A stretch of DNA of 27,709 nucleotides from a virus. Numbering within the stretch: position 1 is the first letter of the stretch; each line of letters opens with the position of its first letter. Positions 14,316 through 20,459 of the stretch are shown piece by piece. The translations under genes were made by a program, and so were the position numbers. The stretch is taken from positions 1 to 27,709 of IMG/VR virus record IMGVR_UViG_3300046516_000745; one strand, 5' to 3'. The notes under the pieces are model-generated. The model saw nothing but the letters and a program-made list of their open reading frames with translations. It was not told the origin of the DNA and made no database searches.

Positions 14316-14321
14316 AGGTAG
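14298..14321 (+). pseudogene. Seven-codon stub resembling the start of the gene at 14623
   Basis: ATG 14298 (ATGA with the previous stop) reads M-T-P-K-Q-R-R then TAG. The DNA around it (14295-14315) matches 19 of 21 bases at 14620-14640, the start of the downstream membrane-protein gene (M-T-R-K-Q-R). It looks like a leftover 5' end separated from its gene by the insert carrying the Acb2-like gene. Confidence 0.4.
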
Positions 14322-14353
14322 CACAACCGCCCGAGAGGGCATGGAGGCACACA

Positions 14354-14620
14354 ATGCAGGCACCAGACGGCAGCACCCACGTTCCCGTAGACGCGCCGGC
14401 GCCGAAGGACGCGCTCTCCGAGTTGTTCACCTATCACGCAGCCACGCCGCGCCAAGAGGAGGACTACCGAGCGATTCGCGGCGGAGCGCTCTCGCTGGCC
14501 CGAATCATCGACCGTTGCTGCGCTCCCGGGCCGGACCGCACCACCGCGATTCGCAAACTCCGCGAGGCTGTGATGACGGCCAATGCGAGTATCGCCACCA
14601 ACAACGCGTCGTATCGGTAG
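14354..14620 (+). CDS. Acb2/Tad1-type cyclic-nucleotide-sequestering anti-CBASS protein candidate
   Basis: ATG 14354 has a GGAGG Shine-Dalgarno at 14343-14347. The 88-residue product carries the pattern F-T-Y27-H ... Y38-R-A-I-R42, then a helix, then D-R-T-T-A-I-R-K-L-R-E-A-V-M-T-A-N-A-S-I-A. I recognise this as a small all-helical phage family that I associate with the Acb2/Tad1 hairpin domain. Acb2 proteins are established hexameric sponges for cyclic di- and trinucleotides and block CBASS and related host immunity. A Tyr followed 15 residues later by a basic residue (Y27, R42) fits the spacing of reported binding-pocket residues, as I recall it. An HMM search is needed to confirm. Confidence 0.6.
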   Translation: MQAPDGSTHVPVDAPAPKDALSELFTYHAATPRQEEDYRAIRGGALSLARIIDRCCAPGPDRTTAIRKLREAVMTANASIATNNASYR

Positions 14621-14640
14621 CCATGACGCGCAAGCAGCGG
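14620..14640 (+). repeat. Right short direct repeat flanking the Acb2-like gene
   Basis: Matches 14295-14315 at 19 of 21 bases and covers the start codon and first codons of the membrane-protein gene at 14623. Confidence 0.5.
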
Positions 14641-14877
14641 ACGCGCGCCTGGATCGTGCTGGCGATGCTGGCGCTCGCCCTTCTCACGCTCGGATGGAAG
14701 GAATATGGCCCGGGCAGTTACTACCCGGTGCTGCTGGCGGAGGGAACGCAGCCGGGCGATTCGACCAGCAACGGCAACATCGGCGTGCGGCCGCTCATCG
14801 TGCGCCCCGAGTGCACCATGTTCCGCGTAACGGTCTGGAACCTATTCCCCGTCCGCACGCGAGCGAAGGGCAAGTGA
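14623..14877 (+). CDS. Small membrane-anchored protein (84 aa)
   Basis: ATG 14623 follows the Acb2-like stop by two bases. A basic N-terminus (MTRKQRTR) precedes one hydrophobic span (about residues 9-23); the rest is polar and contains Cys and aromatic residues, probably outside the cytoplasm. Function unknown. Its TGA overlaps the next GTG. Confidence 0.6.
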   Translation: MTRKQRTRAWIVLAMLALALLTLGWKEYGPGSYYPVLLAEGTQPGDSTSNGNIGVRPLIVRPECTMFRVTVWNLFPVRTRAKGK

Positions 14878-15128
14878 GCGCGCGCCCCCGTGGCTCCTCC
14901 GTCATTCGCTGCTGCGATTGCCCGCGCCGGTTCGTCATCACGCGCCGCGGGGGATGCCGACGCTGCCCGGACTGCCGCGCCAGTCGCAGGCTCGCCATCT
15001 CGGCAGAGCGAAATGAGAAGGCTCACGCAGAACGGCAGTCAGTAGCCGCCTCGCCGCCCGAGATCGTCACCATCAACCACGCCGTCGCGGTCCAGATCGT
15101 CAACCAGTGGCAGCGTAACAGCTTCTGA
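14874..15128 (+). CDS. Small basic zinc-ribbon protein (84 aa)
   Basis: GTG 14874 overlaps the previous stop (GTGA). C13-C14-D-C16 and C28-x2-C31-x2-C34 in a basic setting form a zinc-ribbon-like knuckle in the first 40 residues; a helical tail follows. Such proteins often bind nucleic acid or modify transcription. The exact role is unknown. Confidence 0.6.
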   Translation: MSARPRGSSVIRCCDCPRRFVITRRGGCRRCPDCRASRRLAISAERNEKAHAERQSVAASPPEIVTINHAVAVQIVNQWQRNSF

Positions 15129-15202
15129 CACCCCGGCATCATCAACCGCGAGCCACGGAGGGCCGAAAACGAGAGGGACCATTCTCCGAAAGGCCGCGGT
15201 CC

Positions 15203-16090
15203 ATGGAGATCCCCCGACTCCTCGAAGCATTCATCCACCACCTGCGCAGCGAGCAGGTCAGCGAATCGACCGTGCGCGTCTACGCCTCACACGTGAGCAT
15301 GTACCTACAGAACCTCGCCATCCACGACAACGACCCAGCTCAAGCCACCCGCGACTCCATCGGCCGGTATCTGCAATGGACCCGCGCGCGTGGCAGGTCA
15401 TCGGCCACCATCGCGCTCCAGCAGACGGCGATCAAGCGCTTCCATGGCTTCTTCGCGAGCCGGGTGCCGACCACCGGACCGAACCCATTGGAGCGACGGT
15501 TCCGCCTGCGCCCTGGGAGGAAGCTCCCGCGCTGGCTCTCCGAGGACGGCATGCGCGCACTCATCGAATCGGTCGCAGGAGCGGCCCCGCTCGACATCCG
15601 CGACCGCGCACTCCTCGAGCTCCTCTACTCGACCGGCCTCCGCTCCGCCGAGATCCTCGGCGTCACTCTCGCCGGCGTCTCGGAACGCGGCCGCACCCTC
15701 CGCATCACCGGCAAGGGCTCGGTCGACGCCATCGTGCCGTACGGCGAGCACGCCCACCTCTGGCTCGCCCGCTACCTCGCAGCGGCCCGCCCAGCCCTCA
15801 TCGCCCGCGAGTCGCATGACCGGCTCTGGATCAACTGCTTCGGCGGCCCACTCCGCTACGCCGGCCTCCACCGCATGGTCCGAGAGCGCGGGAAGAAGGC
15901 CGGCCTCGTCCGTGTCACGCCCCACATGCTGCGCCACAGCTTCGCCACCCACTTGATGGAGCGCGGCGCCAACCTCCGGGTCATCCAGGAGGCCATGCGC
16001 CACGCCTCGATCCGGTCCACGCAGATCTACACCCACATCGATACCGCCCGCCTCGCGGACGAGATCAGGCGATACCACCCGCGCGGCTGA
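15203..16090 (+). CDS. Tyrosine recombinase, Xer-type (integrase candidate)
   Basis: The 295-residue protein has an N-terminal SAM-like core-binding domain (residues 1-95) and a catalytic domain with all key residues: R147 (S-T-G-L-R-S-A-E), K171, H241-M-L-R244, H267 and the nucleophile Y276. Size and domain plan match XerC/XerD rather than long integrases with an arm-binding domain. It could integrate the phage at a host dif-like site or resolve genome multimers. No attachment site is recognisable in the flanking 75 and 26 bases. It sits between accessory and replication genes. Confidence 0.9.
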   Translation: MEIPRLLEAFIHHLRSEQVSESTVRVYASHVSMYLQNLAIHDNDPAQATRDSIGRYLQWTRARGRSSATIALQQTAIKRFHGFFASRVPTTGPNPLERRFRLRPGRKLPRWLSEDGMRALIESVAGAAPLDIRDRALLELLYSTGLRSAEILGVTLAGVSERGRTLRITGKGSVDAIVPYGEHAHLWLARYLAAARPALIARESHDRLWINCFGGPLRYAGLHRMVRERGKKAGLVRVTPHMLRHSFATHLMERGANLRVIQEAMRHASIRSTQIYTHIDTARLADEIRRYHPRG

Positions 16091-16116
16091 CTCCCGCGCA
16101 ACACGAAAGGCCACGG

Positions 16117-16557
16117 ATGGCCAGGCAGCTGAGGTTCGAGGAAGGCACGGCCGGCAGGAACGGCCATCGCCCGGTACCGCTCGAGCGCACCGGGCTCCGG
16201 AGCACGCTCGGGATCTGCGAGACATGCGGCAGCCGGCTCCATAGCACCGCATCCTGCCGCCACCGAGACGACATCGCGTTCGGGACCGTCACGACATCGC
16301 AGAACGGCGAGTACCGCGGGCCCCTGAAGGTGCGGATCATCCCGCCCGGCTGGTCCTACGCCGAGGCTGCGACCATGGTCGACCACCGCGAGATCAAGCC
16401 GCAGCAGATCTGGCAGCACCCGCTCGGCCGGCGATATCTGGTCATCCGCGTCGCCGACTGCCTGGTGCACCTCCGCTCGAAGCGCCACCTGATCCGGACG
16501 ACCGAGGCGAAGATCCGCGCCTCCTGGTCCTACTACGGCGAGGCCACCCGTGGGTAA
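16117..16557 (+). CDS. Unknown protein with N-terminal zinc finger (146 aa)
   Basis: ATG 16117 follows a GAAAGG Shine-Dalgarno. C34-E-T-C37 and C47-R-H49 with H42 suggest a zinc finger near the N-terminus; residues 60-145 form an alpha/beta region with Arg/His-rich strands. I do not recognise it. Its stop lies eight bases inside the following nuclease gene, so it is probably co-expressed with DNA metabolism genes. Confidence 0.65.
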   Translation: MARQLRFEEGTAGRNGHRPVPLERTGLRSTLGICETCGSRLHSTASCRHRDDIAFGTVTTSQNGEYRGPLKVRIIPPGWSYAEAATMVDHREIKPQQIWQHPLGRRYLVIRVADCLVHLRSKRHLIRTTEAKIRASWSYYGEATRG

Positions 16558-16984
16558 GCGATCGCGGGACAAGGGAGCGAACGCCGAGCGGGCTGCTGCG
16601 CGGATCCTGCAACTCCTCTACCCGGACGCCGCGCGTCGCTGCTCGGGCGAGGAGAGCCAGGACGCGATCCGAGGCCGGGACTTGAAGGGCACCCCAGGGC
16701 TCTGTGTGCAGGTCAAGGAGACCGGCGCACCGCAGCCCCTCGCGGCACTCGAGGAAGCCATCCGGGCCGCCGGAACCGATACGCCCATCGCCATCACGCG
16801 CCAGTCTCGCATGGGCACCTCCACGCCGTTCCGGGCCATCCTCACGCTCGAGCACTACCTGCGCCTGCAGCTACTCTGGAACATCTCGGCCCCGGAAGCC
16901 CGCCAGTCCGCGGCGTTCCAGACAGCCGCGAACTTGAACGCCCTCGCCGAGGGCGACGCGCAGATGCGCGCGCGGATCGGGTGA
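16550..16984 (+). CDS. PD-(D/E)XK nuclease, Holliday-junction-resolvase-like
   Basis: GTG 16550 overlaps the previous gene by eight bases. The 144-residue product has a basic start (GKRSRDKGANAE13), a helix, R-C-S-G-E-E, then D44 and the Q54-V-K56 end of a PD-(D/E)XK core, followed by I-A-I-T-R-Q-S and a helix. This order is typical of small phage endonucleases related to Hjc-type resolvases. It lies between the Xer-like recombinase and the helicase, where a junction-cutting enzyme fits. Its TGA overlaps the helicase GTG. Confidence 0.65.
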   Translation: MGKRSRDKGANAERAAARILQLLYPDAARRCSGEESQDAIRGRDLKGTPGLCVQVKETGAPQPLAALEEAIRAAGTDTPIAITRQSRMGTSTPFRAILTLEHYLRLQLLWNISAPEARQSAAFQTAANLNALAEGDAQMRARIG

Positions 16985-18453
16985 CCGCAGCCCCCCACGA
17001 CCTCGAAGCCGAACGCGCCATCCTCGGCACGCTCCTCTCCAAGGCCGACCTAATCGCACGCGCCACCCGCCGCGGCGTCACGGCACGCTCCTTCTATGGC
17101 CCATTCCACGCCCGCGTCTACGCCGCCATCCTGGCGCTCGCACCGGCTGCCGACATCGTCACCGTCCACGAGCTGCTTCGCCGCGGCGTGAAGGCTGACC
17201 CGGACGATCTCGGGAACCTCGCCCACCTGACCGAATGGGCGTCCGCCCCGGAGAACCTCGAGGGCCGCTGCGATCTCCTGGTCCGCCTCGAGCGCCAGCG
17301 GGAACTGATCGCCCTGACGCGCTCGCTCGACGAAGCGGCCCACGCCACCGACGATCCGATCGCGCTCTCCTCGGAGTTCTCAGCTCGGCTCCGCGATCTC
17401 TCCTCCGCCGGCTCGACCCGCTCCGGGCTGCTGGAGGCCATCCATGCGTCCACCGCGCTCACCGCGGCCGACCTCCCGCGCCCGGTCTCGCTCCTCGGCG
17501 ACGGGCTCATCTGCCGCGGCGACCTCGTCATCTTCGCCGGCCAGCCGGGGCTCGGGAAGTCGCGCCTATCGCTCGAGATGGCCGTAGCCATGGCCAAGGG
17601 CGAGTCGTGGATGGGGCTCGCCACTTCCGACCGCCCCCTCCGCGTCTGCTACCTGGCGCTCGAGTTCTCCAACTACCGCTGGCTCGAGCGCTGCCTGTCG
17701 ATCTTCGGCGATGGATCGGTGCATGCCGAATCGTCCGAGCTCCTCGGGGCCTACCGCGACCTGACGCTCTCCGGGCCCGGCGGCTGCTTCCACTGGCTCA
17801 CGCGCCAGCAGCTGGACGGCGGGCTCGATCTCGTGTCCACCGCCGGGGCGCTCGCCCTCCGACACCTGATCGATGCCTTGACCCCGGACCTCGTCATCTG
17901 CGACGCGCTCTCCCGCTGCATGGGGAACCGCGAGGAGACGAACGAGGAGTTCGGGCCCTTCATCGAGAACTGCGACGACATCCGCTACTCGACCGGCGCC
18001 GCCCTCGAGTTCATCCACCACGAGCGTAAGGTCGAAGACCGCTCGAAGACCGATCGGCTGTCCATGATCCGCGGCGGCTCGAAGTTGACCGCTGCAGCCA
18101 ACACCGTGCTCACCTGCTCCAAGACGCCGTCCGGGCTGCGCGCCATCTACTTCGACAAGGCGAACTATGCGAGGGAGCCGGACCCGATCCACTACGAGAT
18201 CCCCGACGAGGGCGGTCCTTCCGTGCTCGTCCGGGCGCCTGAGAAGCGCGGCGATCAGAACGTCGAGGCAGTCTGGCAGGCGATACGCACGCACACCGAG
18301 CCAATCACCGCCGAGGAGATCGCTGGCACCATGAAGCTGTCCGTTCGCTCGGTGCGCAGGCACCTCGAGCGGCTGAAGGAACGTGGTGTCGAACGCATCC
18401 GCGTCGACTTCCGCACGTGGAGCTATCGCGTCGAGGAACGGGCGGAGAACTAG
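16981..18453 (+). CDS. Replicative helicase-type protein: DnaB N-domain, RecA-type ATPase and C-terminal winged helix
   Basis: GTG 16981 overlaps the preceding stop. Residues 1-115 resemble the DnaB N-terminal helical domain (P-H-D-L-E-A-E-R-A-I-L-G-T-L-L). The ATPase core has Walker A G187-Q-P-G-L-G-K-S194, Walker B D303-L-V-I-C-D308, H346-H-E-R and R364-G-G-S. Lengths and motifs are closer to RepA/AAA_25 ATPases than to full DnaB. Residues 430-475 add an HTH (ITAEEIAGTMKLSVRSVRRHLERL). The gene ends about 240 bases before an iteron array, so it may combine origin recognition and unwinding. Confidence 0.8.
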   Translation: MTAAPHDLEAERAILGTLLSKADLIARATRRGVTARSFYGPFHARVYAAILALAPAADIVTVHELLRRGVKADPDDLGNLAHLTEWASAPENLEGRCDLLVRLERQRELIALTRSLDEAAHATDDPIALSSEFSARLRDLSSAGSTRSGLLEAIHASTALTAADLPRPVSLLGDGLICRGDLVIFAGQPGLGKSRLSLEMAVAMAKGESWMGLATSDRPLRVCYLALEFSNYRWLERCLSIFGDGSVHAESSELLGAYRDLTLSGPGGCFHWLTRQQLDGGLDLVSTAGALALRHLIDALTPDLVICDALSRCMGNREETNEEFGPFIENCDDIRYSTGAALEFIHHERKVEDRSKTDRLSMIRGGSKLTAAANTVLTCSKTPSGLRAIYFDKANYAREPDPIHYEIPDEGGPSVLVRAPEKRGDQNVEAVWQAIRTHTEPITAEEIAGTMKLSVRSVRRHLERLKERGVERIRVDFRTWSYRVEERAEN

Positions 18454-18575
18454 CCCGCCCTCAGAGCGATCCAGAAGAACGTGGCGTAGGCTTCGAGATA
18501 GCCGCTGCGCCAGGCCAGTCCGATCGCGACTGCAGCGACCATCGCCCAGCCGATCGTGCGCATCCTGTGAGTCAC
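18450..18575 (-). CDS. Minus-strand membrane micro-protein (41 aa)
   Basis: This is the only credible minus-strand gene. A GTG at 18573-18575 is preceded on its strand by a GGAGGGG Shine-Dalgarno about eight bases away. The product has one hydrophobic span (about residues 9-22) and an aromatic C-terminus. It is convergent with the helicase gene, and both stop codons share one CTAG. A minus-strand promoter candidate lies upstream. It may be a maintenance or exclusion peptide; function unknown. A longer form from 18647 is possible. Confidence 0.45.
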   Translation of the reverse strand: MTHRMRTIGWAMVAAVAIGLAWRSGYLEAYATFFWIALRAG

Positions 18576-18660
18576 CGGGATCCCCTCCGCGGAACGTGAA
18601 ACGCCTCCGTGCGGGCCGTTTCGCGCCTCCGGTGCGCGGTGAGTCAAGCCCTATGATAGC

Positions 18661-18688
18661 AAAATAGTTGTCATGGGCGATATGCCAA
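18661..18688 (-). promoter_or_regulatory. Minus-strand promoter candidate next to the iterons
   Basis: On the minus strand TTGGCA (complement of 18683-18688), 16 bases and TATTTT (complement of 18661-18666) resemble a sigma-70 promoter. It points towards the minus-strand micro-gene and borders the first iteron, so initiator binding could repress it. Confidence 0.4.
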
Positions 18689-18694
18689 CATGGC

Positions 18695-18948
18695 AGTAAC
18701 GGACTCGCGGACAGTCACGGACAGAGTCACGGACACCTGTTTTGTGTGTTTAGTCACGGACAGATGATTTTCTCCTGTCCGTGACTGTCCGTGACTCGGT
18801 GTCCGTAACTCTTAGTGTTGTGGGGCACAAGGTTATAGAGGCTCGTCTCTTGAGTCACGGCCAGAAGTCACGGACACCAATGGAGTCGCGGACAGGAGTC
18901 ACGGCCAGCCCGGGGATGGTGTAGCCATCCCCGGGTCTGTCCGCGACT
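18695..18948. repeat. Iteron array, candidate replication origin
   Basis: Thirteen copies of a 12-bp element with consensus AGTCACGGACAG lie in about 250 bp. Nine or so are direct: starts at 18695 (partial), 18703, 18713, 18725, 18752, 18853, 18866, 18884, 18897. Four are inverted: 18775, 18785, 18799 and 18937. Spacings are often 10-13 bp, near one helical turn. Two AT-richer gaps (18737-18774 and 18811-18850) interrupt the array in an otherwise very GC-rich genome. The helicase-type gene lies just upstream. Iteron origins work by initiator binding and local melting; an operator array for a repressor is the alternative. Confidence 0.7.
18897..18948. other. Long hairpin formed by two inverted iterons around a perfect 11-bp inverted repeat
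   Basis: CCCGGGGATGG (18909-18919) pairs perfectly with CCATCCCCGGG (18925-18935) around a five-base loop. The iteron at 18897-18908 and the inverted iteron at 18937-18948 extend it with 10 of 12 pairs, for a stem of about 21-23 bp. It could extrude as a cruciform, act as a priming signal on single strands, or terminate transcription. There is no U-tract. Confidence 0.6.
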
Positions 18949-19117
18949 ACCTGCCGACCTCCCGCCTCCATGGGCCGACCCGGTCAGTAACTTTCCTCTT
19001 GCAATCCTGAAAAATAACCCGATGTGTCGGGGGAGCCGGCGCAGCAAGCGCCCTCGGGGATCCGCGGTGCACAGGGAGTGCCCGCGAAGCTGTCAACGCG
19101 CAGGGAGGTGCGGTGCG
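18949..19117. other. Non-coding leader between the origin region and the secreted-protein gene
   Basis: The stretch has no credible gene. It contains a locally AT-rich segment (about 18984-19019) that could hold a promoter, but I find no convincing pair of -35 and -10 boxes. A GGGAGGTG Shine-Dalgarno at 19103-19110 ends it. Confidence 0.4.
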
Positions 19118-19915
19118 ATGATGCGGAACATTCGCGGTCTGATCGTTGGGGCGGTTCTGACCGCCGCAGTCGCAGCGCTCTTCGCTGGCGTGACGCCGGG
19201 CAGCGCGCAGGCTCAGGGTGGCGCGGCCTTCTACATCAAGCGCGTCCCGCTCGTCGCCGCGCGCAACTCGAACCTCGCGGACAATCCCTTCGTCGCGACC
19301 AATCCCGGGCAGACGGCCTACTCGAGCTCGATCCTGAATGGCTGGCACGGTGCGGCCGCATCCGGCACGACCGGCATCGGCGCGCTCGGCACGATGGACA
19401 CGACCGCGGCGATCGACGTGCGCGAGCACTGGCTGAAGACGCGCGTGGTCTATCTCCAGGCGCCGCTCGTCGCCGATCTCGCCGACTCGACGTTCTTCGG
19501 CACGCTGAAGCTCACGAGCACCGCCTCCACCATCGATACGGTCACGATCCAGCGCGACGTGTCCGTCGACGGGATCACGTGGACGGTGGTCGACTCGTGC
19601 GCCGGCCACGTGATCTCGGACACCGCGCCGATCTTCCAGCAGAGCCAGACGCTCGACTCGACGCGCGTCATCATGCCCGCCTCGGGGAGCGTGACGGTTT
19701 ACGGGATGGGATGGGACGTCTACCCGTTCGGCCCGAAGAGCGGCGTCACCGCGCTGGCCATGGAAGGCGTCAACTACATCCGCTTCCGCATCCACATGAC
19801 GCCTGGCGACTACGCCGCGGCTGGCTTGACGGGTGGCATCCGCGGCGTGTTCGAGTTCCCCTCGGCCGACTCCAATCCCTACCTGCCGGCCCGAGCGGTC
19901 CCGGCACAGCCTTAA
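19118..19915 (+). CDS. Secreted or virion-associated beta-rich protein with signal peptide (265 aa)
   Basis: ATG 19118 (with a second ATG at 19121) follows GGGAGGTG by seven bases. Residues 1-33 form a signal peptide (two Arg, a 20-residue hydrophobic core, cleavage after S-A-Q-A). The mature part is Thr/Ser/Asp-rich, strongly beta, with no catalytic signature I know. It is the first gene right of the origin region, just before the terminase genes. An exported protein here is unexpected for a head module and may act on the cell surface. The alternative is a virion protein whose N-terminal helix only mimics a signal. Confidence 0.6.
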   Translation: MMRNIRGLIVGAVLTAAVAALFAGVTPGSAQAQGGAAFYIKRVPLVAARNSNLADNPFVATNPGQTAYSSSILNGWHGAAASGTTGIGALGTMDTTAAIDVREHWLKTRVVYLQAPLVADLADSTFFGTLKLTSTASTIDTVTIQRDVSVDGITWTVVDSCAGHVISDTAPIFQQSQTLDSTRVIMPASGSVTVYGMGWDVYPFGPKSGVTALAMEGVNYIRFRIHMTPGDYAAAGLTGGIRGVFEFPSADSNPYLPARAVPAQP

Positions 19916-19932
19916 CGGCATCGCATTTCTCT

Positions 19933-20004
19933 CGTGCGGCGGCGGGTTGATCTCCTTGGGGCCCGCCTCGGTGGTTGGTGACCGCACGCGCGAGACGGCG
20001 GGCC
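19933..20004 (+). promoter_or_regulatory. Overlapping alternative RNA hairpins upstream of the terminase genes
   Basis: Fold A: CGTGCGG (19933-19939) pairs with CCGCACG (19982-19988) and, inside, GGCGGG (19941-19946) pairs with CCCGCC (19962-19967). Fold B: GGCCCGCC (19960-19967) pairs perfectly with GGCGGGCC (19997-20004), extended by TCG/CGA (19968-19970 with 19991-19993). Both folds use 19962-19967, so they exclude each other. That is the logic of an attenuator or other RNA switch. A pac or cos function of this region is also possible. Confidence 0.45.
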
Positions 20005-20017
20005 GAGCGTCGTGAGG

Positions 20018-20030
20018 GTGGCAGCGCCAC
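20018..20030 (+). other. Short hairpin before the terS candidate
   Basis: GTGGC (20018-20022), AGC loop, GCCAC (20026-20030). It lies in the non-coding stretch 19916-20072 and may be part of the same leader structure. Confidence 0.3.
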
Positions 20031-20072
20031 AAGTGGCCGCGCCCCTCGGCACTTGACTTGAGGAGCAGCGAA

Positions 20073-20441
20073 GTGGGCAGAGGCGGTCCAGGGACTCCGA
20101 AGACGCGGTTGCTCGGCAAGGAGCAGCTCGACGGGGTCCGTCAGGCGAAGAAGCGGCTCGCGGTGGCGCTCCAGCGGCATGGCATCCGCTGGGTCGAACG
20201 GATCATCGAGGCCGGCCCGGCGCAGGTGGTGGCATCGAACCAGAAGGACAGGCCACGCGAAGCGTCGAGCGAGTTCGAGATGAGCGAGTCGAGGCAGCTC
20301 TTCCAGTGGGCGATGACGTTCGCAGCCGATCGCGGTGGCGGGATGCCGAGGCAGACGGACGTGCAGGTCGCAGCCGGGACGGAAGGCGTACCGGAGATCA
20401 CGGTGAACATCGTCGGGCACGCAAGGCCGACTGACACGTAG
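20073..20441 (+). CDS. Terminase small subunit candidate
   Basis: GTG 20073 has a GAGGAG Shine-Dalgarno seven to eight bases upstream; a TTG at 20058 is the alternative. The 122-residue product has a basic N-terminus, a helix pair (LDGVRQAKKRLAVALQRHGIRWVERIIEAG, about residues 19-48), and a C-terminal beta segment (PEITVNIVG). I see no firm terS motif; the call rests on size and on position 18 bases before the large terminase gene. It would recognise the packaging site and load the motor. Confidence 0.5.
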   Translation: MGRGGPGTPKTRLLGKEQLDGVRQAKKRLAVALQRHGIRWVERIIEAGPAQVVASNQKDRPREASSEFEMSESRQLFQWAMTFAADRGGGMPRQTDVQVAAGTEGVPEITVNIVGHARPTDT

Positions 20442-20459
20442 CCTACAGCGGGGTGCGGC

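Noticed and set aside
18695-18948. CRISPR array
   Set aside because: Repeats are only 12 bp, occur in both orientations, and spacers are irregular and often shorter than 15 bp; no cas genes are present.
18695-18948. Insertion-sequence ends
   Set aside because: No transposase gene lies between or near the repeats, and copies are many and short; an iteron array explains them better.
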